Shown here one piece after another: positions 1 to 8,964 of a stretch of DNA of 64,000 nucleotides (positions are counted from its first letter, which is position 1; every line of letters begins with the position of its first letter). The translations under genes were made by a program, and so were the position numbers. Under the pieces are notes generated by a model. The model made no database searches, was not told the origin of the DNA, and saw only the letters and a program-made list of their open reading frames with translations. Source of the stretch: Crocinitomix catalasitica ATCC 23190 (lineage in GTDB: Bacteria > Bacteroidota > Bacteroidia > Flavobacteriales_D > Crocinitomicaceae); contig NZ_JHXV01000019.1 of NCBI RefSeq assembly GCF_000621625.1, positions 27,666 through 91,665 of the forward strand, written 5' to 3'.

Positions 1-163
1 CTTTGGCCCCTTTGACTTCTAATTGAATTGAACCAACTCCTCCCGGAATTGTGAAAATAATCTCATCCCCTGTATAGTCGATTGTTGCCAATTGACCATA
101 ACTTATACTTGAAAATGAAATTCCAAGTAAAACAAACAATGTAAAAAAGTAATTTTTTTTCAT
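1..163 (-). CDS. secreted protein, N-terminal part only (cut by window edge)
   Basis: The reading frame starts at an ATG at 163-161 and runs off the left edge, so only 54 residues are visible. The first residues (MKKNYFFTLFVLLGISFSS) form a typical signal peptide ending near SYGQ. The mature part begins LATIDYTGDEIIFTIPGGVGS, close in pattern to the start of the mature protein encoded just upstream (LTYDYTG...EYVVPDGVSN). It therefore looks like a tandem paralogue of that glycine-rich secreted protein, 39 bases downstream on the same strand. The rest, including any sorting tail, lies outside the window. Confidence 0.75.
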   Translation of the reverse strand, partial: MKKNYFFTLFVLLGISFSSISYGQLATIDYTGDEIIFTIPGGVGSIQLEVKGAK

Positions 164-202
164 AACATTAGATAATTTTTAAATAATTAAATTTTCATGG
201 CT

Positions 203-2230
203 TTAAATTTTGAGGAATTTAAAAGTCTTTGAAATCGTACCTTGTTCAACTGTAATAAAATAAGCTCCTTTTGCTAAGCCGTTAATTTCAATATTTTTAT
301 TATCAATGAAGTTTCCATTCGTAATAATTTTACCGGAAAGATCTGTTATACTATAAATAAGCTGACCTTTGGACGAAAGCGTTATCACAGAACTTGCAGG
401 ATTCGGATAAATTTCCATTTGAAACAAATCATTTGACCCAACACCCAATTGAGTATCAACTGTGATAGTTTCAGATTTAGAACAAGTACCAGCGTCTTTT
501 ATAACAACGACATAATCTCCACCAGCAATTCCCGTCAAATCTTCAGGATCGTCAAAATCACCAGTTCCATCGTTATCCCAATCGAAAGTATATGGCATTG
601 TTCCTCCAATTACATCAATTTCAATAGCACCATCATCTCCCAATACTTCTGCAGTAACAGCATAAGTAATTTCAATTGGAGCGCCTACAGTAATTGTGAT
701 TTCACCTTCAACTTCACAACCGTTGACATCTTCCATTTCAACTTCATATGTAAAAGATCCAACAGCATCTATTGCGAAAGGTATGCCATTTTCAACTGGA
801 CTATCCCAATCATATTCGACACCTCCACTTGCAGTTAGCGTAACCTCATCTCCCTGACAAACAACAGTTTTATCAGCAGTTATAATTAAAATTGGTTCAG
901 AATGAACAACAACAGTCACTTCATCATCTGCAACACAACCAAATTCATCTGTTCCAGTAGCAATATAAGTATGCGTTCCTGCTGCAGGATAAATCACATC
1001 ACGATCAGCTATATCTCCAGGACTCCATTCGTAAGTCTCTGCACCACCTCCATATAAAATCATTGATTCACCTTCACATAATTCAGTCGGCGAAGCATTT
1101 GCTATAACTGTTGGAAAAGGACGTACATTAATTTCAATAACCGCACTACAATCATCTTCTCCAGTACTATTTGCTGTGTAAGAATATAAACCTGGAGCTC
1201 CTGGTATAAATGGTACACCATCTTCTACTCCATCTTCCCATGATATTTCACCACCAGTTTCAGATTCGGCAGTTAACGTAATATATTCGTTAATACAAGG
1301 ATCGTAATCAGTTACTGTAGTAACTAAAGCACTACAAGTCACTTCGATTGTTACCATACCATTACTCGTACCAACACCTTCAATATTCTCTTGCATGGTA
1401 CCATCATTAAATGATCCGCCACCACCACCGGCATTATATTGACTTAACACTATTTCTCCACCACATCCACCACCACTATATCCACCGCCGCCACCACCGC
1501 CAACAGCTCCACAACGCGCATTATTGCCTCCACCGCCGCCAAAGCCGCCATCAGCATTATTTCCAGCAGATCCACCACCGGTTCCGCCAAGACCTCCTGA
1601 TAATGGAGTATCACCACCCGTTGAATTATACGTACATAAATGAATCGTTCCATCATTACCTCCCGACAACCAACCAGCGCCACCACTAGCCCAATTAATA
1701 GCAGATGGATCAGTACCTCCGTTACCTCCTATACCACCGCCATCACTAAAACCGCGTCCATGTGTACCTTCTTCTTCAATTGATGCATCTACACCATTTG
1801 TAAACTCTCCACCAGCATCGGTAGCACCGCCACCGCCACCACCACCTGCAGCTATTAATAAATTTTCTGTGTCATCATCCCAAACGAAACTTCCACCTCC
1901 GCCACCTCCGGTATATAAAGCGCCACTACCTTCTCCTCCTACAATTATCTTAAGCACCTGACCAGGAATAACAATAAAATTGCCAGCCATACTTGCACCA
2001 TTTCCCTTCTCGCCACTACTCAAAGCAGTACCCTCACCTCCAGCGGCACCAACTGCCGTGATACGAATATTGGAAACACCATCAGGCACAACATATTCTT
2101 GAATAGTGCCTGTATAATCATAAGTCAGTATTTGAGAATAACTCAAATTAACAGATGTTAAAACAAATAATGTTAAAATCCCTTTAGTAAGTAGATTAGT
2201 AAGTAGATTAGTAAGTAGATATCTTTTCAT
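203..2230 (-). CDS. glycine-rich, PKD-like repeat protein with T9SS type A tail
   Basis: Protein of 675 residues, predicted to be exported and released or anchored by the type IX secretion system. Visible order: signal peptide (about 1-33), a very glycine-rich region (about 60-290, with runs of five to eight Gly), three Ig/PKD-like modules (about 295-515) each with paired Cys and an ExxxLxA-type strand, a SprB-like module (about 520-590, GAIEIDVIGGTMPYTF), and a C-terminal sorting domain beginning IYPNPASSVITL and ending KTFKFLKI. The signal peptide contains a triple LLTN/LLTK repeat encoded by three exact 12-base copies. A truncated paralogue follows. Probably a surface or adhesion protein; the binding partner cannot be seen. 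Confidence 0.85.
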   Translation of the reverse strand: MKRYLLTNLLTNLLTKGILTLFVLTSVNLSYSQILTYDYTGTIQEYVVPDGVSNIRITAVGAAGGEGTALSSGEKGNGASMAGNFIVIPGQVLKIIVGGEGSGALYTGGGGGGSFVWDDDTENLLIAAGGGGGGGATDAGGEFTNGVDASIEEEGTHGRGFSDGGGIGGNGGTDPSAINWASGGAGWLSGGNDGTIHLCTYNSTGGDTPLSGGLGGTGGGSAGNNADGGFGGGGGNNARCGAVGGGGGGGYSGGGCGGEIVLSQYNAGGGGGSFNDGTMQENIEGVGTSNGMVTIEVTCSALVTTVTDYDPCINEYITLTAESETGGEISWEDGVEDGVPFIPGAPGLYSYTANSTGEDDCSAVIEINVRPFPTVIANASPTELCEGESMILYGGGAETYEWSPGDIADRDVIYPAAGTHTYIATGTDEFGCVADDEVTVVVHSEPILIITADKTVVCQGDEVTLTASGGVEYDWDSPVENGIPFAIDAVGSFTYEVEMEDVNGCEVEGEITITVGAPIEITYAVTAEVLGDDGAIEIDVIGGTMPYTFDWDNDGTGDFDDPEDLTGIAGGDYVVVIKDAGTCSKSETITVDTQLGVGSNDLFQMEIYPNPASSVITLSSKGQLIYSITDLSGKIITNGNFIDNKNIEINGLAKGAYFITVEQGTISKTFKFLKI
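2184..2219. repeat. three exact 12-bp tandem copies inside a signal-peptide coding region
   Basis: The unit ttagtaagtaga occurs three times head to tail (2184-2195, 2196-2207, 2208-2219). It encodes the repeated Leu-Leu-Thr-Asn segment at the start of the 203-2230 protein. The 12-base unit keeps the frame, so copy-number change would only lengthen or shorten the signal peptide. Confidence 0.9.
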
Positions 2231-2396
2231 AGCTAATTTTTTTAAAACTTTAGGAAGATATTAAAATAAAATATACTAAGCAACTACAAGTGTCAATATA
2301 TTATTCTAAACGTTAAAGTCTTAACAAAGAGAGGGTGTCTGTTTAATTACTAACAGCATTACACGTTTAGTTAAATATTAACTCTACTTTATTTAG

Positions 2397-2404
2397 TATT
2401 TTTG
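2397..2404 (+). promoter_or_regulatory. -7 element of putative yicC promoter
   Basis: TATTTTTG matches the Bacteroidota TAnnTTTG box and ends 20 bases before the yicC ATG. No clear TTTG -33 box is visible at the expected distance. Confidence 0.5.
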
Positions 2405-2424
2405 CATAAAAATTCGCAAAAATT

Positions 2425-3294
2425 ATGTTGCAATCAATGACAGGTTTTGGAAAGGCTTCTGGTATTTCTAAAAACAAAAAAATAACAGTCGAAATTAAAT
2501 CGCTGAACAGTAAGAATTTGGATCTCTTTGTAAAAATGCCATCTGAGTATAAACAGAATGAAATCGAACTTCGAAAAATTATCAGCTCAGCAGCCGATAG
2601 AGGTAAAGTTGAATGCTCTATTCAAGTTGAAATGGTTGGTAAATCGACATCGAATAAAATAAATACTGAAGTCCTTGATGCGTATTACCACCAACTATCT
2701 CAAATAGCAGAAAAGTTAGATTTAAAGAACGAAAACTTACTGCCTACATTGATGAGAATGCCAGACATTTTTACAACAGAACAAGTTGATATAGATCCAG
2801 ACGAATGGGACTTTATCGTTAAACTTGTTCATGAAGCTGTAGAAGGTCTAATTGAATTCAGAAATCAAGAAGGCGCATTATTGTATGACGAATTTAAAAT
2901 ACGAATCGATAATATCAAAGCTGCATTTGCACAGTTGCCGCAATATGAAAATGATAGAATTGAAAGTATTAAAGAACGTATAAAGAATAACCTTTTAGAA
3001 CAAGTTGGTGTAAAAATTGACCAAAACAGATTCGAGCAAGAGCTTATTTTTTACATTGAGAAATTTGATGTTTCAGAAGAAAGACATCGTCTAGAAAACC
3101 ATTTAAATTATTTTATGGAGACACTTGACGCTACTTCATCAAAAGGCAAAAAACTTGGTTTTATCACGCAAGAAATTGGAAGAGAAATCAATACTTTAGG
3201 CTCTAAATCTTACCACGTTGAAATGCAAAAATTAGTGGTTGAGATGAAAGATGAATTAGAGAAAATTAAAGAGCAAGTTTTAAACAGTTTATAA
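2425..3294 (+). CDS. yicC: YicC/YloC family endoribonuclease
   Basis: 289 residues, the usual length of the family. The start MLQSMTGFGKA is the family hallmark. The C-terminal third contains the conserved stretch around ATSSKGKKLGFITQEIGREINT (about residues 234-258; DUF1732). YicC/YloC proteins are cytoplasmic endoribonucleases linked to RNA turnover and stationary-phase growth. The gene leads a plus-strand cluster with gmk 31 bases downstream and nadD after it; yicC-gmk pairing is common in bacteria. A TAnnTTTG box lies just upstream. Confidence 0.93.
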   Translation: MLQSMTGFGKASGISKNKKITVEIKSLNSKNLDLFVKMPSEYKQNEIELRKIISSAADRGKVECSIQVEMVGKSTSNKINTEVLDAYYHQLSQIAEKLDLKNENLLPTLMRMPDIFTTEQVDIDPDEWDFIVKLVHEAVEGLIEFRNQEGALLYDEFKIRIDNIKAAFAQLPQYENDRIESIKERIKNNLLEQVGVKIDQNRFEQELIFYIEKFDVSEERHRLENHLNYFMETLDATSSKGKKLGFITQEIGREINTLGSKSYHVEMQKLVVEMKDELEKIKEQVLNSL

Positions 3295-3325
3295 TTTGTA
3301 AATTGACCGACTATTATCTAATGAA

Positions 3326-3901
3326 ATGGATGAAAAAATAACAGGTAAATGTTTAATATTTTCCGCACCATCTGGAGCGGGTAAAACAACCATCGTAAAA
3401 TACCTATTGCGCAATTTGCCAAATTTGGCATTCTCCATATCTGCAGCATCAAGACAACCTCGTGGACGTGAAGAAAACGGCGTTGATTACCACTTCTTTT
3501 CCGTTGAAGAATTCAAAGCAAAGATTGCCAATGATGATTTTATAGAATGGGAAGAAGTTTATAAAGATAATTTTTACGGTACTTTAAAATCAGAAGTTCA
3601 AAAGCAATGGGACGCTGGAAAAACTGTTTTGTTTGACGTAGATGCAATAGGAGGAATTAACCTCAAGAAAATATTTGGATCAAATGCCTTATCCATATTT
3701 GTACAACCTCCTTCATTGTTTGTACTTGAGCAAAGATTAAAGAATAGAAAAACTGAAAATAGTGATCAAATTAAAATGCGACTTGAAAAAGCAAATGAAG
3801 AATTGAGCTATGTCAATCAATTCGATTACGTTTTAATGAATGACAACCTCGAACAAGCTTGTTATGAGATCAAAAATGTTGTTGAATCATTCATAAAATA
3901 A
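3326..3901 (+). CDS. gmk: guanylate kinase
   Basis: 191 residues. Phosphorylates GMP to GDP with ATP in purine nucleotide metabolism. The P-loop is FSAPSGAGKTT near the N-terminus, followed by the GMP-binding region SISAASRQPRGREENGVDYHFFS and the family's EWEEVYKDNFYGT segment. The ATG at 3326 is chosen because it leaves the usual short lead to the P-loop; nearby ATGs at 3321 and 3330 are in other frames. Its stop codon overlaps the nadD start by one base (TAATG), suggesting translational coupling. Confidence 0.96.
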   Translation: MDEKITGKCLIFSAPSGAGKTTIVKYLLRNLPNLAFSISAASRQPRGREENGVDYHFFSVEEFKAKIANDDFIEWEEVYKDNFYGTLKSEVQKQWDAGKTVLFDVDAIGGINLKKIFGSNALSIFVQPPSLFVLEQRLKNRKTENSDQIKMRLEKANEELSYVNQFDYVLMNDNLEQACYEIKNVVESFIK

Positions 3902-4548
3902 TGGAAAACGATATAAATAATTTGATAGATGGTTTCGCAGGTAAAGAGCCTGTTTACGAAAAAAAAATCGGTTTATATTTTGGCTCGTTTAACCCAATTC
4001 ATGTCGGTCATTTAATTATTGGCAATTACATTGCCGAAACGCCAGAAATTGACGAAGTATGGTATGTTGTTAGCCCGCATAATCCACATAAAAATAAGGC
4101 CAATCTTTTAGAGGATTATCATCGTTTGGCATTGGTAAAAGCAGGGGTCGAAGCCAACCCAAAATTAGCAGCCAGTGATATTGAATTTGGTCTACCAAAA
4201 CCTTCTTATACCGCTTATACTTTACAAGCATTAAAGGAAAAACATCCATCTTATCTTTTCACGTTGATAATGGGCGAAGACAATTTAAACACCTTGCATA
4301 AATGGAAGAATTTCGAGCATATCATCGAAAATTACCCAATCATCGTTTACCCGCGTGTTTTACGTGAAGATGAACCAACAGAAGCAAGTGAATTATTGAA
4401 AGCAGCAAACATTTCGTTTTGTGATGCGCCAGTGATGAATGTGTCTGCGAGTTTTATTCGCCGTATGATTAAAGAGCAAAAAGACGTTCAATACTTATTA
4501 ACCGAACCGGTTTTTAAATACCTCGACGAAATGAATTTCTATAAATAA
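3901..4548 (+). CDS. nadD: nicotinate-nucleotide adenylyltransferase
   Basis: 215 residues. Converts nicotinate mononucleotide plus ATP to deamido-NAD in NAD biosynthesis. The nucleotidyltransferase motif GLYFGSFNPIHVGHLII contains the HxGH signature, and the C-terminal VSASFIRRMI corresponds to the ISSTxIR motif. About 20 residues precede the first strand, a longer N-terminus than in E. coli; an internal start cannot be excluded, but the ATG overlapping the gmk stop fits coupling. The hemJ start follows after one base. Confidence 0.94.
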   Translation: MENDINNLIDGFAGKEPVYEKKIGLYFGSFNPIHVGHLIIGNYIAETPEIDEVWYVVSPHNPHKNKANLLEDYHRLALVKAGVEANPKLAASDIEFGLPKPSYTAYTLQALKEKHPSYLFTLIMGEDNLNTLHKWKNFEHIIENYPIIVYPRVLREDEPTEASELLKAANISFCDAPVMNVSASFIRRMIKEQKDVQYLLTEPVFKYLDEMNFYK

Positions 4549-4549
4549 G

Positions 4550-5083
4550 ATGTACCAAACTGTATTAGCTTTACATATTATTTTTATTGTAACATGGTTC
4601 GCCGGATTGTTTTATATCGTTCGTCTTTTCGTTTACCATAGTGAAACGAAAACAAAAACCCCAACCGAACAAGAAATCCTCATTCCTCAATTTAATTTAA
4701 TGGCTAAACGACTTTGGTTCGGAATTACTTGGCCCTCTTTTATTTTAACAATCATTCTTGGCCCAACCCTATTATACCTAAATCCCGCTTTACTATCTGC
4801 AAGTTTCATGCATGTCAAATTAACCCTTGTTTTAGGATTGATTATCTATCATTTTCTTTGTCACCGATTTTTTAAGCAACAACAAATTGGTTCGGATACC
4901 AATACATCTAATTTTTATAGAATCTGGAACGAATTGGCCACCTTATTCTTAGTTTCTATCGTATTTATTATTATTTTAAAGAATAATGTGAATTGGATTT
5001 ATGGGACATTAGGCTTTATTTTATTCGGTGTCATTTTAATGATGGCGATTAAGGTTTATAAAAAGATTAGAGAGAAAGTATAA
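4550..5083 (+). CDS. hemJ: HemJ-type protoporphyrinogen IX oxidase / CopD-like membrane protein
   Basis: 177 residues with four or five hydrophobic segments, so an inner-membrane protein. The N-terminus ALHIIFIVTWFAGLFYIVRLFVYH is the signature of HemJ (UPF0093), with the conserved His in the first helix. A later MHVKL carries the conserved Lys, and YHFLCHRF follows. HemJ oxidises protoporphyrinogen IX to protoporphyrin IX in haem synthesis. CopD-family annotation is often given to the same proteins. It begins one base after nadD. About 25 polar and hydrophobic residues extend beyond the usual C-terminus. Confidence 0.82.
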   Translation: MYQTVLALHIIFIVTWFAGLFYIVRLFVYHSETKTKTPTEQEILIPQFNLMAKRLWFGITWPSFILTIILGPTLLYLNPALLSASFMHVKLTLVLGLIIYHFLCHRFFKQQQIGSDTNTSNFYRIWNELATLFLVSIVFIIILKNNVNWIYGTLGFILFGVILMMAIKVYKKIREKV

Positions 5084-5145
5084 GTTTAAACAAATACCTA
5101 TTCTACTTTACTACACAATATCATGTGTAAAATTCGAATAATTCA

Positions 5146-5178
5146 TTGCCGTGTCAGGCAAATATTTACCTAACTTTA
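5146..5178 (+). promoter_or_regulatory. possible promoter of the enoyl-CoA hydratase gene
   Basis: A TTG at 5146-5148 and TAACTTTA at 5171-5178 (seven of eight matches to TAnnTTTG) are 22 bases apart, with the ATG 26 bases downstream. The -33 region overlaps a small inverted repeat TTGCC-N6-GGCAA (5146-5161) that could be an operator. Confidence 0.4.
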
Positions 5179-5204
5179 TCAATTAAATATCAAATTGCAT
5201 AAAA

Positions 5205-5984
5205 ATGAGTTACGAAAATATTCAAGTTGTACAGAACGATTTAATTTATACCATTACCATAAATAGACCTAGTCAATTAAACGCTTTAAACAAGGCTACT
5301 ATTGAAGAGTTGCATCATGCATTAAATGCAGCAAACACGAACGATACAGTTGGAGCAGTGATTTTAACTGGTGCTGGTGAGAAGGCATTTGTTGCTGGCG
5401 CTGATATTAAAGAGTTTGCACATTTTAATATTGACCAAGGTAAATCGTTAAGTGCAACTGGTCATAAAATATTATTCGATTTTATAGAAAAAATGAATAA
5501 GCCTGTCATCGCAGCCATTAACGGTTTTGCATTAGGTGGAGGTTTAGAATTAGCTATGGCATCACATATTCGCTTAGCGTCAGACAATGCTAAATTAGGT
5601 TTGCCTGAAGTATCTTTAGGTGTCATTCCAGGTTATGGAGGAACACAAAGATTGGCGCAATTGGTTGGTCGTGGTAAGGCTTTTGAAATGATTGCAACAG
5701 CAGGAATGATAAGTGCCGAAGAAGCACAATCATGGGGATTGGTAAATCACGTAGTTCCAGCTGCAGAATTAATTCCATTAGCAGAGAAAATTGCAAGTAA
5801 AATTGTTAAAAATTCACCGAATGCAATTTCGGGTGCAATGCGTGCTGTTAATGCAAATTACGAAACAGGTGTTAACGGTTACGAAACTGAGATTAACGAA
5901 TTTGGAAAATGTTTTGGTTCGAAAGAATTTGTTGAAGGCACCACTGCATTCATGGAGAAGAGAAAAGCTAATTTCAGAGATTAA
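5205..5984 (+). CDS. enoyl-CoA hydratase/isomerase (crotonase) family protein
   Basis: 259 residues, standard length. Likely hydrates trans-2-enoyl-CoA to 3-hydroxyacyl-CoA in fatty acid or amino acid degradation. The oxyanion-hole motif AFVAGADIKEF is near residue 65. Both catalytic glutamates of true hydratases appear in place: GGGLELAM (about 110) and GLPEVSLGVIPGYGGTQRL (about 130). The preserved pair argues for a hydratase rather than an isomerase, but the chain-length preference cannot be read. Not flanked by other beta-oxidation genes. A polysaccharide flippase gene follows after 12 bases. Confidence 0.9.
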   Translation: MSYENIQVVQNDLIYTITINRPSQLNALNKATIEELHHALNAANTNDTVGAVILTGAGEKAFVAGADIKEFAHFNIDQGKSLSATGHKILFDFIEKMNKPVIAAINGFALGGGLELAMASHIRLASDNAKLGLPEVSLGVIPGYGGTQRLAQLVGRGKAFEMIATAGMISAEEAQSWGLVNHVVPAAELIPLAEKIASKIVKNSPNAISGAMRAVNANYETGVNGYETEINEFGKCFGSKEFVEGTTAFMEKRKANFRD

Positions 5985-5996
5985 AACTAAATTTAA

Positions 5997-7436
5997 GTGA
6001 GCGCAATAAAACGATTAGCTGGACAAACAGCGATGTATGGTTTGCCATCCATTATCGGTCGTGTGCTCAATTACTTTCTTGTCCCTTTACACACTTATTT
6101 TTTCGATCCTAAGGAATACGGTATCGTCAGTGAGTTTTACGCTTACGTAGCCTTTTTTGTTGTTTTGTTAATGATGGGAATGGAAACTACTTTTTTCCGT
6201 TTTGTCAATCAAACTGACGATAAGGAAAAGACCTTTAATCAGGCTTTCTCTCTTGTACTTATTGCCAACGCTATCTTTTTAATAACGGTCTTAATTTTTT
6301 CTCAAGACATTGCCAATTGGATGCTATTTCCGGAATACCAAAACTATGTCATTTGGTTTGCTTTTATCTTAGTATTCGATGCGACATCTTCTCTATTCCT
6401 AGCAAAATTGCGCTATCAAGAAAAAGCGAAGAAGTTTATCTTTATTCAATTCGCTTCTATTATCACCGTAATTTTACTGAACTTGATTTTCATTTTCCTA
6501 ATAATGGGTGAAAACGACAGCTTTGGGATTGGATATATCTTCTTGGCCAATCTTTGTGCGAGTTTAATCAAACCCATATTACTCTATAAAGACGTCTTGT
6601 CTTTTAGATTTATCATGGACAAGGTCTTAGCGAAGACAATGATCATTTATAGTTTCCCATTGGTAATTGCAGGATTTGCTGGCATCATAAACGAAACTTT
6701 CGATCGTATTTTAATCAAACGACTTTTATTAGACGAAGGGGTTGATTATGCCCAAGCTCAAGTTGGAATTTATTCTGCGAATTATAAATTATCGATTCTC
6801 ATCAGTCTTTTCATTCAAGCATTTAGATATGCCGCAGAGCCGTTTTTCTTTTCACGAGAAAAGGACAAAGATCGCAATAAAATTTACGCTCAGATCATGA
6901 CGTATTTTGTAATTGTACTTACATTTTTATTCTTGGTTATCTCACTGAACTTAGAAATTTTTAAATGGTTTATTCCAAAAGAGGAATTTTGGGAAGGCTT
7001 AAAAATTGTTCCATTATTGTTATTGGCCAATGTATTTTTAGGAATCTATTACAATCAATCAATTTGGTACAAACTCTCTAACAAAACAAAATATGGCGCA
7101 TATATTGCGTTAGTGGGGGCCGGCATAACAATAGGACTAAATATTATCTTAATTCCAATTTATGGATATATGGGTGCGGCAATCACAACATTCTCGGTTT
7201 ACTTTTCAATGATGGTGATGTCTTATTTTCTCGGCAAAAAACATTATCCTATTAAATATAATTTACGCAAAGTCGGCTTATATATGTTTAGCTCGGTATT
7301 GCTCTATCTTTTTAGTTTGCTCTTCCATTTTGAGTCTTTACCTGCGACCTTAATATTGAATGCATTTCTATTGGCTATTTTTATAGGACTTGTTTTAGTA
7401 ATAGAAAGACCATTAACTCGACTTAAAAAGAGATAA
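5997..7436 (+). CDS. polysaccharide flippase, Wzx/MATE-like (MOP superfamily)
   Basis: 479 residues with about 14 hydrophobic segments throughout, typical of lipid-linked oligosaccharide exporters. The start is a GTG at 5997 (SAIKRLAGQTAMYGLPSIIGRVLNYFLVPLHTYFF). The N-terminal GQTAMYGLPSIIGR segment is typical of the Bacteroidota polysaccharide biosynthesis protein group. It likely flips undecaprenyl-linked sugars across the inner membrane. It precedes dut by 30 bases, and a consensus -7 box lies in that gap, so the downstream genes may be expressed separately. The substrate cannot be deduced; no glycosyltransferase cluster is present. Confidence 0.88.
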   Translation: MSAIKRLAGQTAMYGLPSIIGRVLNYFLVPLHTYFFDPKEYGIVSEFYAYVAFFVVLLMMGMETTFFRFVNQTDDKEKTFNQAFSLVLIANAIFLITVLIFSQDIANWMLFPEYQNYVIWFAFILVFDATSSLFLAKLRYQEKAKKFIFIQFASIITVILLNLIFIFLIMGENDSFGIGYIFLANLCASLIKPILLYKDVLSFRFIMDKVLAKTMIIYSFPLVIAGFAGIINETFDRILIKRLLLDEGVDYAQAQVGIYSANYKLSILISLFIQAFRYAAEPFFFSREKDKDRNKIYAQIMTYFVIVLTFLFLVISLNLEIFKWFIPKEEFWEGLKIVPLLLLANVFLGIYYNQSIWYKLSNKTKYGAYIALVGAGITIGLNIILIPIYGYMGAAITTFSVYFSMMVMSYFLGKKHYPIKYNLRKVGLYMFSSVLLYLFSLLFHFESLPATLILNAFLLAIFIGLVLVIERPLTRLKKR

Positions 7437-7442
7437 AATCGT

Positions 7443-7450
7443 TAAATTTG
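7443..7450 (+). promoter_or_regulatory. -7 element of putative dut promoter
   Basis: TAAATTTG is an exact TAnnTTTG match, 16 bases before the dut ATG and immediately after the flippase gene. No good -33 box was found. Confidence 0.5.
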
Positions 7451-7466
7451 CCTTTTTTGCTACACT

Positions 7467-7901
7467 ATGGAAATCAAATTAATTAACAAGTCAAAACACC
7501 TAATTCCACAATATGAAACCCCGCTTTCAGCAGGCGTAGATTTGCGTGCGAATATAGATGCAGATATAGAAATTAAACCTTTGGAGAGAGCATTAGTTAA
7601 AACAGGACTATTTATGGCGATTCCAGAAGGATACGAAGGACAAGTACGACCAAGAAGTGGTCTTGCTTATAAGCACGGGTTAACAGTATTAAATTCTCCT
7701 GGCACAATAGATGCAGATTACCGCGGTGAGATTGGCGTGATTTTGGTTAACTTATCAAACGAAAACTTTATCATTAAAGATGGAGAGCGTATTGCGCAGA
7801 TGGTATTTGCTAAATGTGAACAAGGTCAATTTGTAAATGTTGACAATTTAGAGGAGACAGAAAGAGGTGCTGGAGGATTTGGAAGTACGGGAAAAAACTA
7901 A
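7467..7901 (+). CDS. dut: dUTP diphosphatase
   Basis: 144 residues. Hydrolyses dUTP to dUMP and pyrophosphate, keeping uracil out of DNA and feeding dTMP synthesis. All five trimeric dUTPase motifs are visible: [19 protein letters not shown], the substrate-binding stretch [29 protein letters not shown], and the glycine-rich C-terminal arm [10 protein letters not shown]. It sits first in a flavobacterial cluster with a sugar nucleotidyltransferase, a TPR lipoprotein, a DUF4292 lipoprotein and an EnvC-like factor. Confidence 0.97.
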   Translation: MEIKLINKSKHLIPQYETPLSAGVDLRANIDADIEIKPLERALVKTGLFMAIPEGYEGQVRPRSGLAYKHGLTVLNSPGTIDADYRGEIGVILVNLSNENFIIKDGERIAQMVFAKCEQGQFVNVDNLEETERGAGGFGSTGKN

Positions 7902-7962
7902 TTATTAAAAAATTAATGAATCCGAAATACATTATTGTGATTCGACATAAATATTAAATACA

Positions 7963-8964
7963 ATGAAGATAATTGTTCCAATGGCTGGAAGAGGTAGCCG
8001 ACTAAGACCACATACATTAACTGTTCCTAAACCATTAGTTCCAGTTGGCGGTAAACCAATTGTACACAGACTAGTGCAAGATATTGCAAAAACAAGCACC
8101 GAAAAAATTGACGAAATTGCATTCGTAATCGGTGATTTTGGTAAAGAGGTTGAAGACGAATTAATTCGAGTTGCTGAAAAATTGGGTGCCAAAGGAAAAA
8201 TTTATTATCAAGACAAAGCATTGGGTACTGCACACGCTGTACTTTGCGCGGCTGAGTCTTTAAAAGGACCAGTTGTAGTTGCTTTTGCGGACACATTATT
8301 CAAAGCTGACTTCACGCTAGATAGTGATTCGGATGGTATTTTATGGGTAAAACAAATTGAAGATCCTTCTGCATTTGGTGTTGTCCAATTAGACGATGAC
8401 GGCGTTATTGTTGATTTTATTGAGAAACCAGAAACCTTTGTATCTGATTTAGCAATGATTGGTATTTACTACTTTAAAGAAGGCGAAAAACTAAAAACTG
8501 AATTACAATATTTGGTTGATAACGGGATTATTAAAGGCGGAGAATATCAATTGCCAGATGCTTTAAAAAACATGACCAAAAAGGGCGCTAAATTTAAGCC
8601 TGGAAAAGTAAATGAATGGTTAGACTGTGGTAATAAAAAAGTGACAGTTCATACCAACCAAAGAGTATTGGAATTTGATAAAAATGAAGATTTAGTTTCA
8701 AAAGATTTATTGTCAACGAACTCAATTGTCATTCCTCCTTGTTATATTGGTAAAAATGTAGTACTTGAAAATTCGATTGTTGGACCACATGTATCATTAG
8801 GTAATGGAACAACAGTTAAAAACTCTGTAATAAGCAATTCAATTGTTCAAAAAAATGCAATGATTTCAAATTCTGTTCTACAGGATTCGATGATTGGAAA
8901 TTATGCCAAAATATTGAGCCATGGCAAAGAAATTAGTATTGGCGATTATACAACTATAGAATAG
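7963..8964 (+). CDS. sugar-phosphate nucleotidyltransferase with C-terminal left-handed beta-helix
   Basis: 333 residues. The N-terminus MKIIVPMAGRGSRLRPHTLTVPKPLVPVGGKP is the NTP-binding signature (GxGxRLxP...PKP) of glucose-1-phosphate thymidylyl- and mannose-1-phosphate guanylyltransferases. FADTLF gives the metal-binding Asp. From about residue 250 hexapeptide repeats (CYIGKNVVLENSIVGPHVSLGNGTTV) predict a left-handed beta-helix. It makes an activated sugar, probably for surface polysaccharide, but the NTP and sugar cannot be told. Its stop overlaps the next start by one base. Confidence 0.9.
   Translation: MKIIVPMAGRGSRLRPHTLTVPKPLVPVGGKPIVHRLVQDIAKTSTEKIDEIAFVIGDFGKEVEDELIRVAEKLGAKGKIYYQDKALGTAHAVLCAAESLKGPVVVAFADTLFKADFTLDSDSDGILWVKQIEDPSAFGVVQLDDDGVIVDFIEKPETFVSDLAMIGIYYFKEGEKLKTELQYLVDNGIIKGGEYQLPDALKNMTKKGAKFKPGKVNEWLDCGNKKVTVHTNQRVLEFDKNEDLVSKDLLSTNSIVIPPCYIGKNVVLENSIVGPHVSLGNGTTVKNSVISNSIVQKNAMISNSVLQDSMIGNYAKILSHGKEISIGDYTTIE

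Noticed and set aside
1411..1689. Long open frame opposite the glycine-rich gene, rich in His and Arg
   Set aside because: It is the antisense reading of repetitive glycine codons; no start context, family or promoter supports it.
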